60,237 nucleotides of DNA from a virus. Below the pieces are notes generated by a model. That model ran no database searches and was not told where the DNA came from. It was given only the letters and a program-made list of their open reading frames with translations. A program made the translations under genes and the position numbers. The DNA lies in IMG/VR virus record IMGVR_UViG_3300045110_000134, positions 1 to 60,237 of that record. One strand, 5' to 3'. Shown piece by piece: positions 16,548-24,005 of the stretch (its first letter is position 1; each line of letters opens with the position of its first letter).

Positions 16548-17734
16548 AGTCCCTTCCTGAACCACTCCGCCCAGCGCGACCAAAGATTGTTCCAGTCTAG
16601 ATGCTCGGGGAGTCTTACCTGGTTTGTAGCGTCCCATGTTTTGATGGTCTCTACCCAGTCTCCCCAAATAAACACGGGTCGGTAGCAGTTGTACGGAGTT
16701 TCCAGGTGAAAGCATTCCGGCTTAATCTTCATCCTGGAATCCAGGTGCTCCGCGGCACCTGCGTAGTCCCCGTGGAAGCATGGCACCCCGCACGCGAGCG
16801 ATTCAAAGATCGGGTAGCCAAACCCTTCCCCTAGCCCTATTCCCAGCGTGATGTCGCAAGCGCTGTAGCACTGCGCCATCTGCTCATCCGAAAGCGCGGC
16901 CACGGTCAGCGCATGGTTCTTGGTGCCGTAGTCATGAATCAGCGCCGGCAGTCCCCAGGAGTTTTCCAGCCTGTCAGTGTGAATCCAGGCCAGTATCTTC
17001 CCTTCCTTGGCTTGCGATAGCTCCGCGAGGATCTGGAACGCGAGACCGTAATCCTTTCGCAACTGATTGGTTGCCACGATGCCAACAACGTAGAAGTCGT
17101 CCGGGATAGACAGCCATTTACCAGCCTGGTTTCTCATCCCAATGCGCTCCCCAAATCCCGTGCGGGATTCTTTCTTGTTGTACGGATGGAACACGGAGGT
17201 ATCGAGACCGTGCGGAAGATTGGTCAAGGTTTCCAGTAGCGGCTTTTTCCACAAGGTACGGCGCAAGATGTCTTCTGACCATTTCGAGTACGCAAGCACC
17301 CTGTCATACCCCTCGATTGTGTGCTTTAGAACAACCGTAAGCCGGTCGTTCGGGCCAGTAGCGTCAATCGGGAAGTATCCCCACTTTTGGAAAGTGGCTT
17401 CCTTCAGGAACTTTTGCAGGACGGGATTCTCGCAATTCTCCGGACGCGCAAACCAGAGCAAGCGGCTCGCGTCCCAAATGGTCATTACGATTCCATTCTC
17501 TTCGCCGGCAAAGTCCTCCCAAACTTCCGGCAGGTTGTGGATGACCCAGTTGTGCATCTCCATGTTGTACTGATTGAACGGAAGTTTGCGCGAGTAGGGA
17601 CCGCCATACCCAAGAGTCGCAACCCGAAACTCGGGCAGGTGCTCTGCGATGCGCGTAGCGAGGTCTTTGGTAATCCTTCCCAGGCCAGTACCGGACGTAG
17701 GAGCGTCACTGATTATCAGAAGTGGAGTCGGCAT
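16544..17734 (-). CDS. Family 4 (GT-B) glycosyltransferase
   Basis: A 396-residue GT-B enzyme. The N-terminal domain opens with LLIISDAPTSGTGLGRITKD (glycine loop for the acceptor side). The C-terminal domain has GIVATNQLRKDYGLAFQIL and the donor-binding E-x7-E motif in GLGEGFGYPIFESLACGVPC (residues ~305-325). Length and motifs fit GT4 mannosyl/glucosyl-type enzymes. It is the first glycan gene in the leftward operon and abuts the coiled-coil gene upstream. Surface glycan or virion glycosylation are both possible. Confidence 0.9.
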   Translation of the reverse strand: MPTPLLIISDAPTSGTGLGRITKDLATRIAEHLPEFRVATLGYGGPYSRKLPFNQYNMEMHNWVIHNLPEVWEDFAGEENGIVMTIWDASRLLWFARPENCENPVLQKFLKEATFQKWGYFPIDATGPNDRLTVVLKHTIEGYDRVLAYSKWSEDILRRTLWKKPLLETLTNLPHGLDTSVFHPYNKKESRTGFGERIGMRNQAGKWLSIPDDFYVVGIVATNQLRKDYGLAFQILAELSQAKEGKILAWIHTDRLENSWGLPALIHDYGTKNHALTVAALSDEQMAQCYSACDITLGIGLGEGFGYPIFESLACGVPCFHGDYAGAAEHLDSRMKIKPECFHLETPYNCYRPVFIWGDWVETIKTWDATNQVRLPEHLDWNNLWSRWAEWFRKGL

Positions 17735-18136
17735 CTATCCTTTTGTTCCGATCGCGAAATCATCTGGCAAGGTCTCTTCTTCGCTCTGCGGTGCTGCTAC
17801 TGCGAGACGCTCCGGGATAATGCTTTTCACTTTGGACAGATCTACGTTCGAGTACCACTTGGCCAGTTCCTCAGGTGACAGGTTGGGAGGCGGGGACGGA
17901 GTGGGAGTATCCGTCCTTTCGGTGATCGGCCTAGCCTCCGACTCAAGGATTGCTTTCGGAGTCTCCCCAGGATGAAGCTGGTCATGCAGTGAACGAATGG
18001 TGCGCTCCAACTTGGGAATCTCCAAGTCGAGCGAGAGTAACTTGCTCTGCGCTGCGACACGCTCCGCCTTGGCCCTGGCAAGACGGTCCTGTGCCTCACG
18101 CAAGGCTCGGGCGAAGCTATTGGTGCGACGGGGCAT
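17735..18136 (-). CDS. Hypothetical coiled-coil protein
   Basis: A 133-residue protein. Residues 5-60 form a clear heptad-like helix (ALREAQDRLARAKAERVAAQ and following), then a Thr/Pro linker (TDTPTPSPPP) and a C-terminal segment with EELAKWYSNVDLSK. It abuts its neighbours with no gap on either side, so it is certainly part of the operon. No function is suggested by sequence. Confidence 0.7.
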   Translation of the reverse strand: MPRRTNSFARALREAQDRLARAKAERVAAQSKLLSLDLEIPKLERTIRSLHDQLHPGETPKAILESEARPITERTDTPTPSPPPNLSPEELAKWYSNVDLSKVKSIIPERLAVAAPQSEEETLPDDFAIGTKG

Positions 18137-18364
18137 TTACTGAACCTGTTTTAACTGAAACCCTTGGCTAAGTAGCCACTGCTCAAGTCGAGCAAGGTTG
18201 TTGGCTACTGTCGGATTGTGCTCGTGTTCGAGAACCCAGCAGAGCGCGTCGGCTACAAATTCCAAGGGAGAACCCTCCTCACCTAACTGTTGGCGCAGAG
18301 TATCGTCCAACAAAACGCTGGTGATTAAGTCGTGCGCCCGCTGAATTTCCACTTCGGCCTTCAT
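18137..18364 (-). CDS. Hypothetical small helical protein
   Basis: A 75-residue acidic helical protein (MKAEVEIQRAHDLITSVLLD) lying one base after the Bet gene. It resembles small phage proteins that accompany recombination genes, but I do not recognise a family. Confidence 0.65.
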   Translation of the reverse strand: MKAEVEIQRAHDLITSVLLDDTLRQQLGEEGSPLEFVADALCWVLEHEHNPTVANNLARLEQWLLSQGFQLKQVQ

Positions 18365-18365
18365 T

Positions 18366-19457
18366 TCAACCTACGTCCCAGTGCTCTTGCTCGGGCACCA
18401 GGGTTCCCTGCTGCTGTGCTGGTTTGTTGTCCACAAACGTCACGCCGGCCAGTTCTGTCACCTTCTCCAGCGAGCAGAACGTCTTATCTCCCTGCGTGCG
18501 CGTGGAGAACTGGCCCGTCATCATCTGCTTCGGCTTGAGGTACTGAAAGAGACTCTGGTGCCACACGTACATCTTCCAGTCCAAATTCTGGCGGTCGGTG
18601 ACCTCCAGGACCAAGTACGGCTTGGTTTCCTTCTTCGCATTAGGCTTCGTGTTCATCGCAGAGATGGCGTTGATTACTACAACGGTTTCAGTGAGGTTCA
18701 TGTCCGGGTCCGCTTTCTTCGCGTACTTGCAGTCTGCCTTGTGGCCGTTGACCACTCCACAGTCCCCGCACATGATGTCCTCCTTCGGAGACTGCTGCTC
18801 GGGCGCCGGCTGCTTCTTCGTGGGACAACTGGGCAGGTGACCACCGATAGCGTGGCACTGGTTGCACTTCACGTTTCCCACAGGCGCCGGGGCTTGCTTG
18901 CTTGCGCGAGGCTTGTTCTCCTTCGCCAGTTCTTCCTCCAGGTACAGGCCCGCCAATTGCTTCGGGAAAGCCTTCCTGATGGCCAGCCCCTCGGCGCACT
19001 TCCCTAACATGATGTGCGGCTTCGATCGCCACATGAACCCCTGCTTCTCGCCGGGGTAATACTCGTCGTAGCGAGCCGTCGCAGTGAAACTGCACTTCTC
19101 TTCGTGGACGAACTTCCAAATGGTGACCGTGGCAGCAATCGGTTTGTTCTCTGTGTCGTACTCAAACACGGGGTCATCGCTGCCCGCGTAATCATCCGTC
19201 TCGGCTGCTCGCGACCGGAGCAAGTCAACCGTGGTAACGAACGTGAGTTTCTTCTGGCCATCATCCGTGCGGAGGACTGGGACAATCAGCCCGTCGAGCG
19301 GGTGAACGCCCTGGCGCTGACAGTTGTAGAGGTAGACCGCAAACTGGTTGTCATCAAGACCCTTGGCCACGGTGTCGCGGGCAATCTTCACCTGCTCGGA
19401 CGTGATGGCCAAATCTTTTGGTTGTGCCGGGTGTACTGCGAGTGCTTCTGTACTCAT
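18366..19457 (-). CDS. bet: Bet/RecT-type single-strand annealing protein with zinc knuckles
   Basis: A 363-residue protein. Residues 20-180 match the phage Bet family: NQFAVYLYNCQRQGVHPLDG, TTVDLLRSRAAETDDYAG, FMWRSKPHIMLGKCAEGLAI and RKAFPKQLAGLYLEEE. Bet anneals complementary single strands during recombination and replication of phage DNA. Unusually, two Cys-Cys-His-Cys units follow (C198-x2-C201-x5-H207-x3-C211 and C230-x2-C233-x5-H239-x3-C243), then a further beta-rich domain to the C-terminus. Two genes further along the operon lies the RecB-like exonuclease that would supply single strands. Start by ATGA overlap. Confidence 0.9.
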   Translation of the reverse strand: MSTEALAVHPAQPKDLAITSEQVKIARDTVAKGLDDNQFAVYLYNCQRQGVHPLDGLIVPVLRTDDGQKKLTFVTTVDLLRSRAAETDDYAGSDDPVFEYDTENKPIAATVTIWKFVHEEKCSFTATARYDEYYPGEKQGFMWRSKPHIMLGKCAEGLAIRKAFPKQLAGLYLEEELAKENKPRASKQAPAPVGNVKCNQCHAIGGHLPSCPTKKQPAPEQQSPKEDIMCGDCGVVNGHKADCKYAKKADPDMNLTETVVVINAISAMNTKPNAKKETKPYLVLEVTDRQNLDWKMYVWHQSLFQYLKPKQMMTGQFSTRTQGDKTFCSLEKVTELAGVTFVDNKPAQQQGTLVPEQEHWDVG

Positions 19458-20164
19458 CTGGACCTCCCACTAATGATTGGATCGTTGTAGGGGACAATCC
19501 CCGGAATGTTGAGTGTGCCCTTGTCAGCTTTCGCCCTGGCATCAAGCGCGGACTGATTCGGGAGCACGTAGGTCACTGGCACGGTGCCCTTGGCGATGGC
19601 CGCGCAAAGTTTCTTCATGTCAGTAACGCGGGCCTTCCAATTCTCCCGCGTCCCGATCCCGGATGCCTTCTGGTACGTCGGCGCCACGGGTGGAGCAACC
19701 GCGGTTACAGGCGTATCCACGATTGCGGAGACTTCCTCCTCTGTCGCTCCGGACTGTTCAGCCATCGTAGCAATTCGGAGACGTTCTTCCTCCTCAACAA
19801 GCCGCGCAGCTTCTTCCGCCTCGCGCTGCTTCTGCTGGCGAATCTTCTCCTGTTCGGCATCCCATCTCGCAATCTCCAGTTTGACCTGGCGCTCGGCTTC
19901 TTCGAGAGGTTTGTCGCCTTCGGTAAACTTCTTCTGAATCGCCTGGTATGCGGCCCAGGCGGGATTCTTGACACTACTCCAATACTCAAGCCAACGTTTC
20001 CTGAATGGTTTGATCTGCTCAAGCAGTAGAGAGCAAGCAGTGTCGTATGTTGCTTGGTCAGTAATCCGAACGATCTTGGCTGACTCAATTACAGACAGTG
20101 CTTGCGTCTGCAGTTCCTGTTCTTGCGGCTCAGGCTTCCCGGAAATGTTCAACGTGTCCGGCAT
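19454..20164 (-). CDS. Recombination-associated coiled-coil protein
   Basis: A 236-residue protein. Residues 30-140 are a long charged helix rich in Glu/Lys/Arg/Gln. The C-terminal 65 residues (ENWKARVTDMKKLCAAI, VLPNQSALDARAKADKGTL, PGIVPY) form a conserved-looking module I associate with phage proteins encoded beside Bet/RecT genes. The gene starts 35 bases inside the exonuclease gene and ends 4 bases into Bet, so the three are coupled. A scaffold or accessory role in the recombination complex is inferred. Confidence 0.7.
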   Translation of the reverse strand: MPDTLNISGKPEPQEQELQTQALSVIESAKIVRITDQATYDTACSLLLEQIKPFRKRWLEYWSSVKNPAWAAYQAIQKKFTEGDKPLEEAERQVKLEIARWDAEQEKIRQQKQREAEEAARLVEEEERLRIATMAEQSGATEEEVSAIVDTPVTAVAPPVAPTYQKASGIGTRENWKARVTDMKKLCAAIAKGTVPVTYVLPNQSALDARAKADKGTLNIPGIVPYNDPIISGRSR

Positions 20165-20765
20165 CAGTCTCCCTCTTGGCTTTCATAAATCTTGCCCAGT
20201 CGTAATCGAAGGTCTGCGGCGGGAATTCTTTTACGGAGTAGGTGCCATCCGATCGCAACGCCAGCGCTATTCGGCGCACGTTCCTAGCCATCTGGTGATT
20301 CTCGTGAATTGTTCTCGCGTACGCAGCCAACTGGAAGCGCACCCAGTCCGGAATTTCTCCAGTCTTGAAATCAACAATCGCGCTGCTTCCAAACGGGTAT
20401 AGCGTGGTCGGCGGCAGTGCTCCGTAGCGGTCCATCGTGCCGGCGAATCCAAAATGCGAAATAAACTGCTTTTCAATATAGTTGCGGTCCGGAATAAACC
20501 CGCTCGCCTTCTTCCAGTCCTGGTACGCCTTCCGGTACGGTCGCAGGCGAATCGGCACCCTCCGCCAATCGAGTGCTCCCTCGTCCTCCAGTTGCAGCAA
20601 CCAGTGAACTGACGTCCCACGCTGCATTGACGCAATGCGAATCTCCTCTTCGACAAACGAGAAATCACAGATGCCCGCGTATGCGAGGATCTGTGTAACG
20701 GACGGGATAATCCTCCCTTGAACATCACGGTACTCATGTAATTCTCGATCGAAGAGGATGGTCAA
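20130..20765 (-). CDS. PD-(D/E)XK exonuclease (RecB-like)
   Basis: A 211-residue nuclease. Active-site candidates: E99, D112 (AGTMDRYG), D132 and K134 (IVDFKTG), then Q145 and Y149 (FQLAAYA), the classic lambda-Exo/RecB-fold series. It would degrade one strand of double-stranded ends and hand single strands to Bet. Length fits compact phage exonucleases. Operon order (exonuclease, coiled-coil, Bet) supports a two-component recombination system. Confidence 0.88.
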   Translation of the reverse strand: MTILFDRELHEYRDVQGRIIPSVTQILAYAGICDFSFVEEEIRIASMQRGTSVHWLLQLEDEGALDWRRVPIRLRPYRKAYQDWKKASGFIPDRNYIEKQFISHFGFAGTMDRYGALPPTTLYPFGSSAIVDFKTGEIPDWVRFQLAAYARTIHENHQMARNVRRIALALRSDGTYSVKEFPPQTFDYDWARFMKAKRETDAGHVEHFREA

Positions 20766-20926
20766 AACGAATCCCCAATGAACGTTGTGTTTCGTTCATC
20801 ATCCCACCAGACAGCCTTAGCCTCATGGTAAAGTCCGCCTTCTATCTGCGGCTTTTCCAGCACAAGGCGCACTAGGGAACCTGGTGGAGCCTCGGAAAGT
20901 TGTTTAATGATTTGCTCGACAGTCAT
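20762..20926 (-). CDS. Small hypothetical protein
   Basis: A 54-residue protein starting MTVEQIIKQLSEAPPGSLVR. I preferred ATG 20926, 5 bases after the upstream stop, over a longer form that would overlap the upstream gene. It ends by a 4-base overlap with the exonuclease start. It has an acidic C-terminus and no recognised motif. Confidence 0.6.
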   Translation of the reverse strand: MTVEQIIKQLSEAPPGSLVRLVLEKPQIEGGLYHEAKAVWWDDERNTTFIGDSF

Positions 20927-20931
20927 TTGGG

Positions 20932-21132
20932 TTATTTGCCTTTTACGATGCGCTCGGCGCGGTCCTGGCAGAATCCGCAATAAACTTCAGTCTTTTTGCC
21001 GCGGTCTACAGTTTTCCAGCCAAGCATCTCCGCAATGGCCATAGTGTCATCACCCTTGCGGTGCTGCCTAATGTCAATCTGCTCGCCACACTCACCGTCA
21101 CAAGCGAGACTGTAGGTGGTTAGGATGCTCAT
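20932..21132 (-). CDS. Small zinc-binding protein
   Basis: A 66-residue protein with CDGEC (residues 11-15) and CGFC (52-55), a probable single zinc site around a short helix. Overlaps the upstream gene by 4 bases (ATGA). One of several Cys-pair proteins in this operon; likely nucleic acid or protein binding. Confidence 0.65.
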   Translation of the reverse strand: MSILTTYSLACDGECGEQIDIRQHRKGDDTMAIAEMLGWKTVDRGKKTEVYCGFCQDRAERIVKGK

Positions 21133-21329
21133 CTGCGAAAGTTCTTAGCTTCGGGACAGTTCGCCCAGTGACTCTCTACGTTTCCGTCCGCATCTACGTC
21201 CATGGGCATCTTCTTGTTGCGGGGTGTGATCCACCATTCTATGGCGGCGCCACACCCCCGGCAGTTGGCCTGGTTGTCGAACTTGTAGCCAGCCTTCACA
21301 AGCTCGTCGGTGGTTTCTGGAAAGGGCAT
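21129..21329 (-). CDS. Small zinc-binding protein
   Basis: A 66-residue protein: CRGCGAAIEWWITPRNKKMP followed by an acidic segment and H-W-A-N-C near the C-terminus (C23, C26, H53, C57). The pattern C-x-x-C ... T-P-x-x-K-x-M-P-x-D ... H-x-x-x-C is frequent in small phage proteins of soil and actinobacterial phages. Function unknown. Confidence 0.7.
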   Translation of the reverse strand: MPFPETTDELVKAGYKFDNQANCRGCGAAIEWWITPRNKKMPMDVDADGNVESHWANCPEAKNFRR

Positions 21330-21331
21330 GG

Positions 21332-21718
21332 CTAGTCCGGTTGAGCCTCGGACTCTTCGGCTTGCTCTCCTGCCTCTACCGTTTCGGCTGGCGCGGATTC
21401 GTCCAGGTCCTCCTCTGGTCGCACGCGCACCTTTACGGTCTCCTCTTCCACCTGAACCTTAACCGAGATGCCGTTGCGTTTGTAATCTTTCAATCCCTTG
21501 GCGTGCATCAGGTCGAGCAGTTTCTTCTTTAGGTCTACTTCTTTTGTGGTGAGCTCCTGGCGCTCGTCCCGAATCTCGGCATAGTCCAGTGCAGCATTCT
21601 CAATCGCTGCAATCTTGACGTCTCCAACTCCAGGCAAGACCTCCTGGCGCGGGATGCGGCGCTTCTTTTCAACTGGCTTCTTGGCGGATTTCTTCTTTGC
21701 TGCCTTCTTCTTGGCCAT
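21332..21718 (-). CDS. Lys-rich hypothetical protein
   Basis: A 128-residue protein with a histone-like basic N-terminus (MAKKKAAKKKSAKKPVEKKR), a helical centre (ENAALDYAEIRDERQELTTK) and a strongly acidic tail. The central part resembles small phage proteins with a helix and a beta hairpin (DYKRNGISVKVQ). The charge split suggests a DNA-binding head and a protein-binding tail, by inference. Confidence 0.65.
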   Translation of the reverse strand: MAKKKAAKKKSAKKPVEKKRRIPRQEVLPGVGDVKIAAIENAALDYAEIRDERQELTTKEVDLKKKLLDLMHAKGLKDYKRNGISVKVQVEEETVKVRVRPEEDLDESAPAETVEAGEQAEESEAQPD

Positions 21719-21720
21719 GA

Positions 21721-22140
21721 TTATCCTTTCAGGTTCCAGCGGTCTCCGGATTTTTCAATCAACTGTAAGTTTTTTAGGCGTGCGGTGGCCTCATCGAGCG
21801 TAGACCATCCGCTTTTGGTCGCTTGTCTCAACTGCGAACGACTGAGCGGGCCATGATCGAGGATTGCCTGGATCACACGAGACACGCATTTGTCCCTACC
21901 AAATTTCTCCATCCAGGCGGACCACTTTGGATCGAACTGCGGCGCCGCGGCGCCGGCTGGCATGGCTACCTCGTCCCCGCCCGCCATGCGTAAGCCCTGA
22001 CGGATGACTGCGATGGATTGCATCACGCGGGACAGTGCCTCCTGAACCTGGCGCTGATACTCCTCGAACTCCTCGCGTAGCTCCTGTAGACGGTCTACTG
22101 GTTGTTCGTACACCTGCCCCTCAAGCAGCGGTTGGGCCAT
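21721..22140 (-). CDS. Coiled coil plus winged-helix-like protein
   Basis: A 139-residue protein. Residues 15-50 form a coiled coil (LQELREEFEEYQRQVQEALS). Residues 80-139 look like a small winged helix (VIQAILDHGPLSRSQLRQAT, then TLDEATARLKNLQLIEKSGD), suggesting a DNA-binding dimer, perhaps an operon regulator. It overlaps the upstream gene by 20 bases. Confidence 0.6.
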   Translation of the reverse strand: MAQPLLEGQVYEQPVDRLQELREEFEEYQRQVQEALSRVMQSIAVIRQGLRMAGGDEVAMPAGAAAPQFDPKWSAWMEKFGRDKCVSRVIQAILDHGPLSRSQLRQATKSGWSTLDEATARLKNLQLIEKSGDRWNLKG

Positions 22141-22741
22141 TGGCGTCCTCCGATGCTTTGGCTGCGAGTGCTGGCCGGAATCCGCGCCATGCCTGCTCGG
22201 TCATAGCCGGATCACCGCAGCGCTCAATCTGGCGCAGGGCAGACAGGGTAATCCGGATCGCATTCAGGTTATGGCGTACTTCTTTGAATTTGTCCGACGC
22301 CATCACGGATTCGTGCTCAACCAGGCGCTCCCCGCGAATCCAGCGGCGCCCCTGGTCTCGCAGCTTGGTCAGTTCGCGGAATCGGTCAATGTTTGGGGTT
22401 GGCGAGTCTGGTGCGACCTTGCGGGCCTTCTGCATGTACGCCCGGTCCAGGTCTTGAACGGTAGGAATTTCTCCGATGAATCCGAACTCGTCCTGCCAAG
22501 CGTAATCGTCCATCGGCTTGCGGGACATCCACACAGCTACGCCCGCGTCCTCATGACCAGGTGCATTGTGCGTGACGAGCCCGTAGGTAACCTTGGACAG
22601 CTTCATCTCGCGCTCCAGGGCGGATAGCGTGTCTCCGTAGGTCAGCTTCCAAGCGTTCTGTGGCTTACGGTCCTGGAAGCGGGTCCGTGGCCTGTCCGGT
22701 GGCCACTTCAACGGAGTCTCATTGAACAGTTCGAGAGTCAC
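22121..22741 (-). CDS. Hypothetical protein, possibly DNA-processing
   Basis: A 206-residue protein starting MTLELFNETPLKWPPDRPRT. The N-terminal half has PQNAWKLTYGDTLSALEREM and alternating strands; the C-terminal half is helical. Not recognised. It overlaps the ribbon-helix-helix gene by 4 bases. Early-operon position suggests a role in DNA metabolism or host takeover. Confidence 0.6.
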   Translation of the reverse strand: MTLELFNETPLKWPPDRPRTRFQDRKPQNAWKLTYGDTLSALEREMKLSKVTYGLVTHNAPGHEDAGVAVWMSRKPMDDYAWQDEFGFIGEIPTVQDLDRAYMQKARKVAPDSPTPNIDRFRELTKLRDQGRRWIRGERLVEHESVMASDKFKEVRHNLNAIRITLSALRQIERCGDPAMTEQAWRGFRPALAAKASEDANGPTAA

Positions 22742-22890
22742 CTTGCCTCCAGTGCCTTCTCAATCAGCACCGCGGCCTGTTGCGTGGTGGACCGTCGCTC
22801 GGCGTTCGCGAGGACCTTGACTCGCTCAACTAGGTCACGGCGTACCCGGAGACGCCAAACGATTACCTCTTTGGGTTTCTTGGTTGCCAT
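22738..22890 (-). CDS. Ribbon-helix-helix-type DNA-binding protein
   Basis: A 50-residue protein starting MATKKPKEVIVWRLRVRRDL. A short strand (VIVWRLRV) followed by two helices (RDLVERVKVLANAERRST, TQQAAVLIEKALEAR) is the Arc/CopG fold. Start ATG 22890 chosen over an upstream ATG that leads through non-basic, unlikely residues. It could repress the leftward promoter just upstream. Confidence 0.65.
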   Translation of the reverse strand: MATKKPKEVIVWRLRVRRDLVERVKVLANAERRSTTQQAAVLIEKALEAR

Positions 22891-22937
22891 AGTGTAGGCA
22901 GGTTGTACCGCGAACGGCACAATCTGTCAAGCGTGGA

Positions 22938-23285
22938 TTATTTCTTACGCATGAACCCTGGCAACTCGCCACGGTCCTTCCGCGCCTGGGCGATAATCTT
23001 GCTAGCGACACTCCTCCGCCTTGCGGTCAAGCTCCTGTTCTGGCTGGCTATAGCAGTCGCAACCTTGAAGGGGAGTGCCAGCCGAACCACTGAACCAGCC
23101 TCGTCAACAGACTCGATGAAGATGCGGTCCCCATCCTCATGTCGAGCCGTTTGCACGATGAACGTCTCGCTGCGACCTGTCACACTCTCGATTACTTTGA
23201 TGGTTGAGGGTTTTGTCATCATCGCAGCTTGCTTCGATGAACCGTACAGCCTGTCGTATTTGCTGATAGTGTTGTCTTGATCCAC
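22938..23285 (-). CDS. First gene of the leftward early operon, unknown function
   Basis: A 115-residue protein with GTG start at 23285, placed 9 bases after a near-perfect GAGGAGG ribosome site; a further in-frame GTG upstream overlaps that site and is less likely. The C-terminal half has RSLTARRRSVASKII and GELPGFMRKK, basic and helical, suggesting nucleic acid contact. It lies directly beside the proposed origin, so a regulatory role is plausible. Family not recognised. Confidence 0.6.
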   Translation of the reverse strand: MDQDNTISKYDRLYGSSKQAAMMTKPSTIKVIESVTGRSETFIVQTARHEDGDRIFIESVDEAGSVVRLALPFKVATAIASQNRSLTARRRSVASKIIAQARKDRGELPGFMRKK

Positions 23286-23377
23286 TTGTGCAATCCTCCT
23301 CGATTGCACCCCTATTTTACCAACCTGTGATTTACGCGATTCGCCTTTTAGCCAGTATCCATGCGGGTTTGACGCAC

Positions 23378-23477
23378 TTGGCGTAGAGTGTTTTGCCTCT
23401 GAGAGAAATTAGGTGAGAGATTGGCGTGGAGTCTAGATGTGGATTTCCTGTGGAAAGTGTGTGGAAGTCTACGCCAG
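23378..23477. repeat. Three copies of a TTGGCGTRGAGT-like motif
   Basis: Copies at 23378-23389 (TTGGCGTAGAGT), 23421-23432 (TTGGCGTGGAGT) and, inverted, 23466-23477 (CTGGCGTAGACT on the minus strand). Spacing is 43 and 45 bases. Two direct and one inverted copy next to a promoter region look like operator or initiator-protein sites. Confidence 0.5.
23438..23465 (+). repeat. Three TGTGGA repeats phased at 11 bp
   Basis: TGTGGA begins at 23438, 23449 and 23460, exactly one helical turn apart, so all face the same side of the DNA. The first (TGTGGATTT) is 7 of 9 to the complement of a DnaA box (TGTGGATAA). An AT-rich tract follows at 23478-23490. This is the layout of iterons or DnaA sites beside a melting region. 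Confidence 0.5.
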
Positions 23478-23498
23478 ATTTATTTTTTTGCTGCTAAA

Positions 23499-23545
23499 GC
23501 CAACGCCCCCGGATTTGGTCCGAGGGCATGAAGAACAGCGTTGGC
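23499..23545. promoter_or_regulatory. Two-layer stem-loop in control region
   Basis: An 8-bp inverted repeat GCCAACGC (23499-23506) / GCGTTGGC (23538-23545) encloses a second hairpin around CGGA/TCCG with a TTTGG loop (about 23507-23525). There is no following T-run on either strand in the right place, so an intrinsic terminator is unlikely. It may be a leader RNA structure or an origin hairpin. Confidence 0.4.
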
Positions 23546-23586
23546 GCCGGGCAGGCAATGCGATAGTTTCAAAAGTGGGCACCCCC

Positions 23587-23603
23587 TGTCAAGGCCATTG
23601 ACA
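23587..23603. promoter_or_regulatory. Palindrome TGTCAAGGCCATTGACA (back-to-back -35 boxes)
   Basis: Perfect 6-base arms around GGCCA place consensus TTGACA hexamers on both strands, pointing away from each other. On the plus strand a 17-base spacer leads to TAAGGT (23621-23626), a weak -10. The left-hand -10 is also weak. The palindrome itself could be an operator covering both -35 boxes. Confidence 0.4.
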
Positions 23604-23773
23604 TTTGTACGCTCCGGGACTAAGGTGCTTTTCGTCTGACCTACCTTTTGTAAAACACTTCACTCGCTGTGCTGGGCAGGTAGTTCAAGACAAAAACCGA
23701 GGCTAGTCCTTCGCTCTTGCGAGTGAACAGTTGCTTCGCGGCACTGCTTGCTACTGGGAAAAAACGGGCCGCT

Positions 23774-23782
23774 TTATACACA
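23774..23782 (+). promoter_or_regulatory. DnaA-type box TTATACACA
   Basis: Full match to the TTATNCACA DnaA consensus, 224 bases before the replication-type gene at 24006. A single 9-mer can arise by chance, but its position beside initiator-like genes and the phased repeats supports an origin. Confidence 0.45.
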
Positions 23783-24005
23783 GTTACCCTCGAAAAAGGT
23801 AGGGGGATGAATTCACCAAACGACAAAATCCGGGCAACGGGCTTGGTAGTTGATCCAGGCATACGACATACGTCCCGGTCCTACGGGTGCAGGCGGTAGC
23901 CTGTCTTCTACGTCGTCGTGTGTTCAAGAACTTACTGGGCTAGCGAAGCGAGAAGAGACAAATCCCCTAACACCCGAGGGGAATGTCGTTGTATTGGGAG
24001 AATTC

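Larger units (their letters stand above)
23286..24005. promoter_or_regulatory. Divergent control region and candidate origin
   Basis: About 720 bases without a convincing gene between the leftward operon and the rightward replication genes. It contains three copies of a TTGGCGTRGAGT-like motif, three helically phased TGTGGA repeats, the AT-rich tract at 23478-23490, a two-layer stem-loop, back-to-back TTGACA hexamers and a DnaA-type box. Short open frames (for example MNSPNDKIRATGLV from 23807, 30 codons) are too weak to call. The mix fits a phage replication origin with divergent promoters. Confidence 0.6.

Noticed and set aside
23499-23545. Intrinsic terminator in the origin region
   Set aside because: No T-run follows the hairpin on either strand; the T-run lies on the wrong side.
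23850-24005. N-terminal extension of the replication-type protein
   Set aside because: Translated residues are not protein-like and a better ribosome site precedes ATG 24006.
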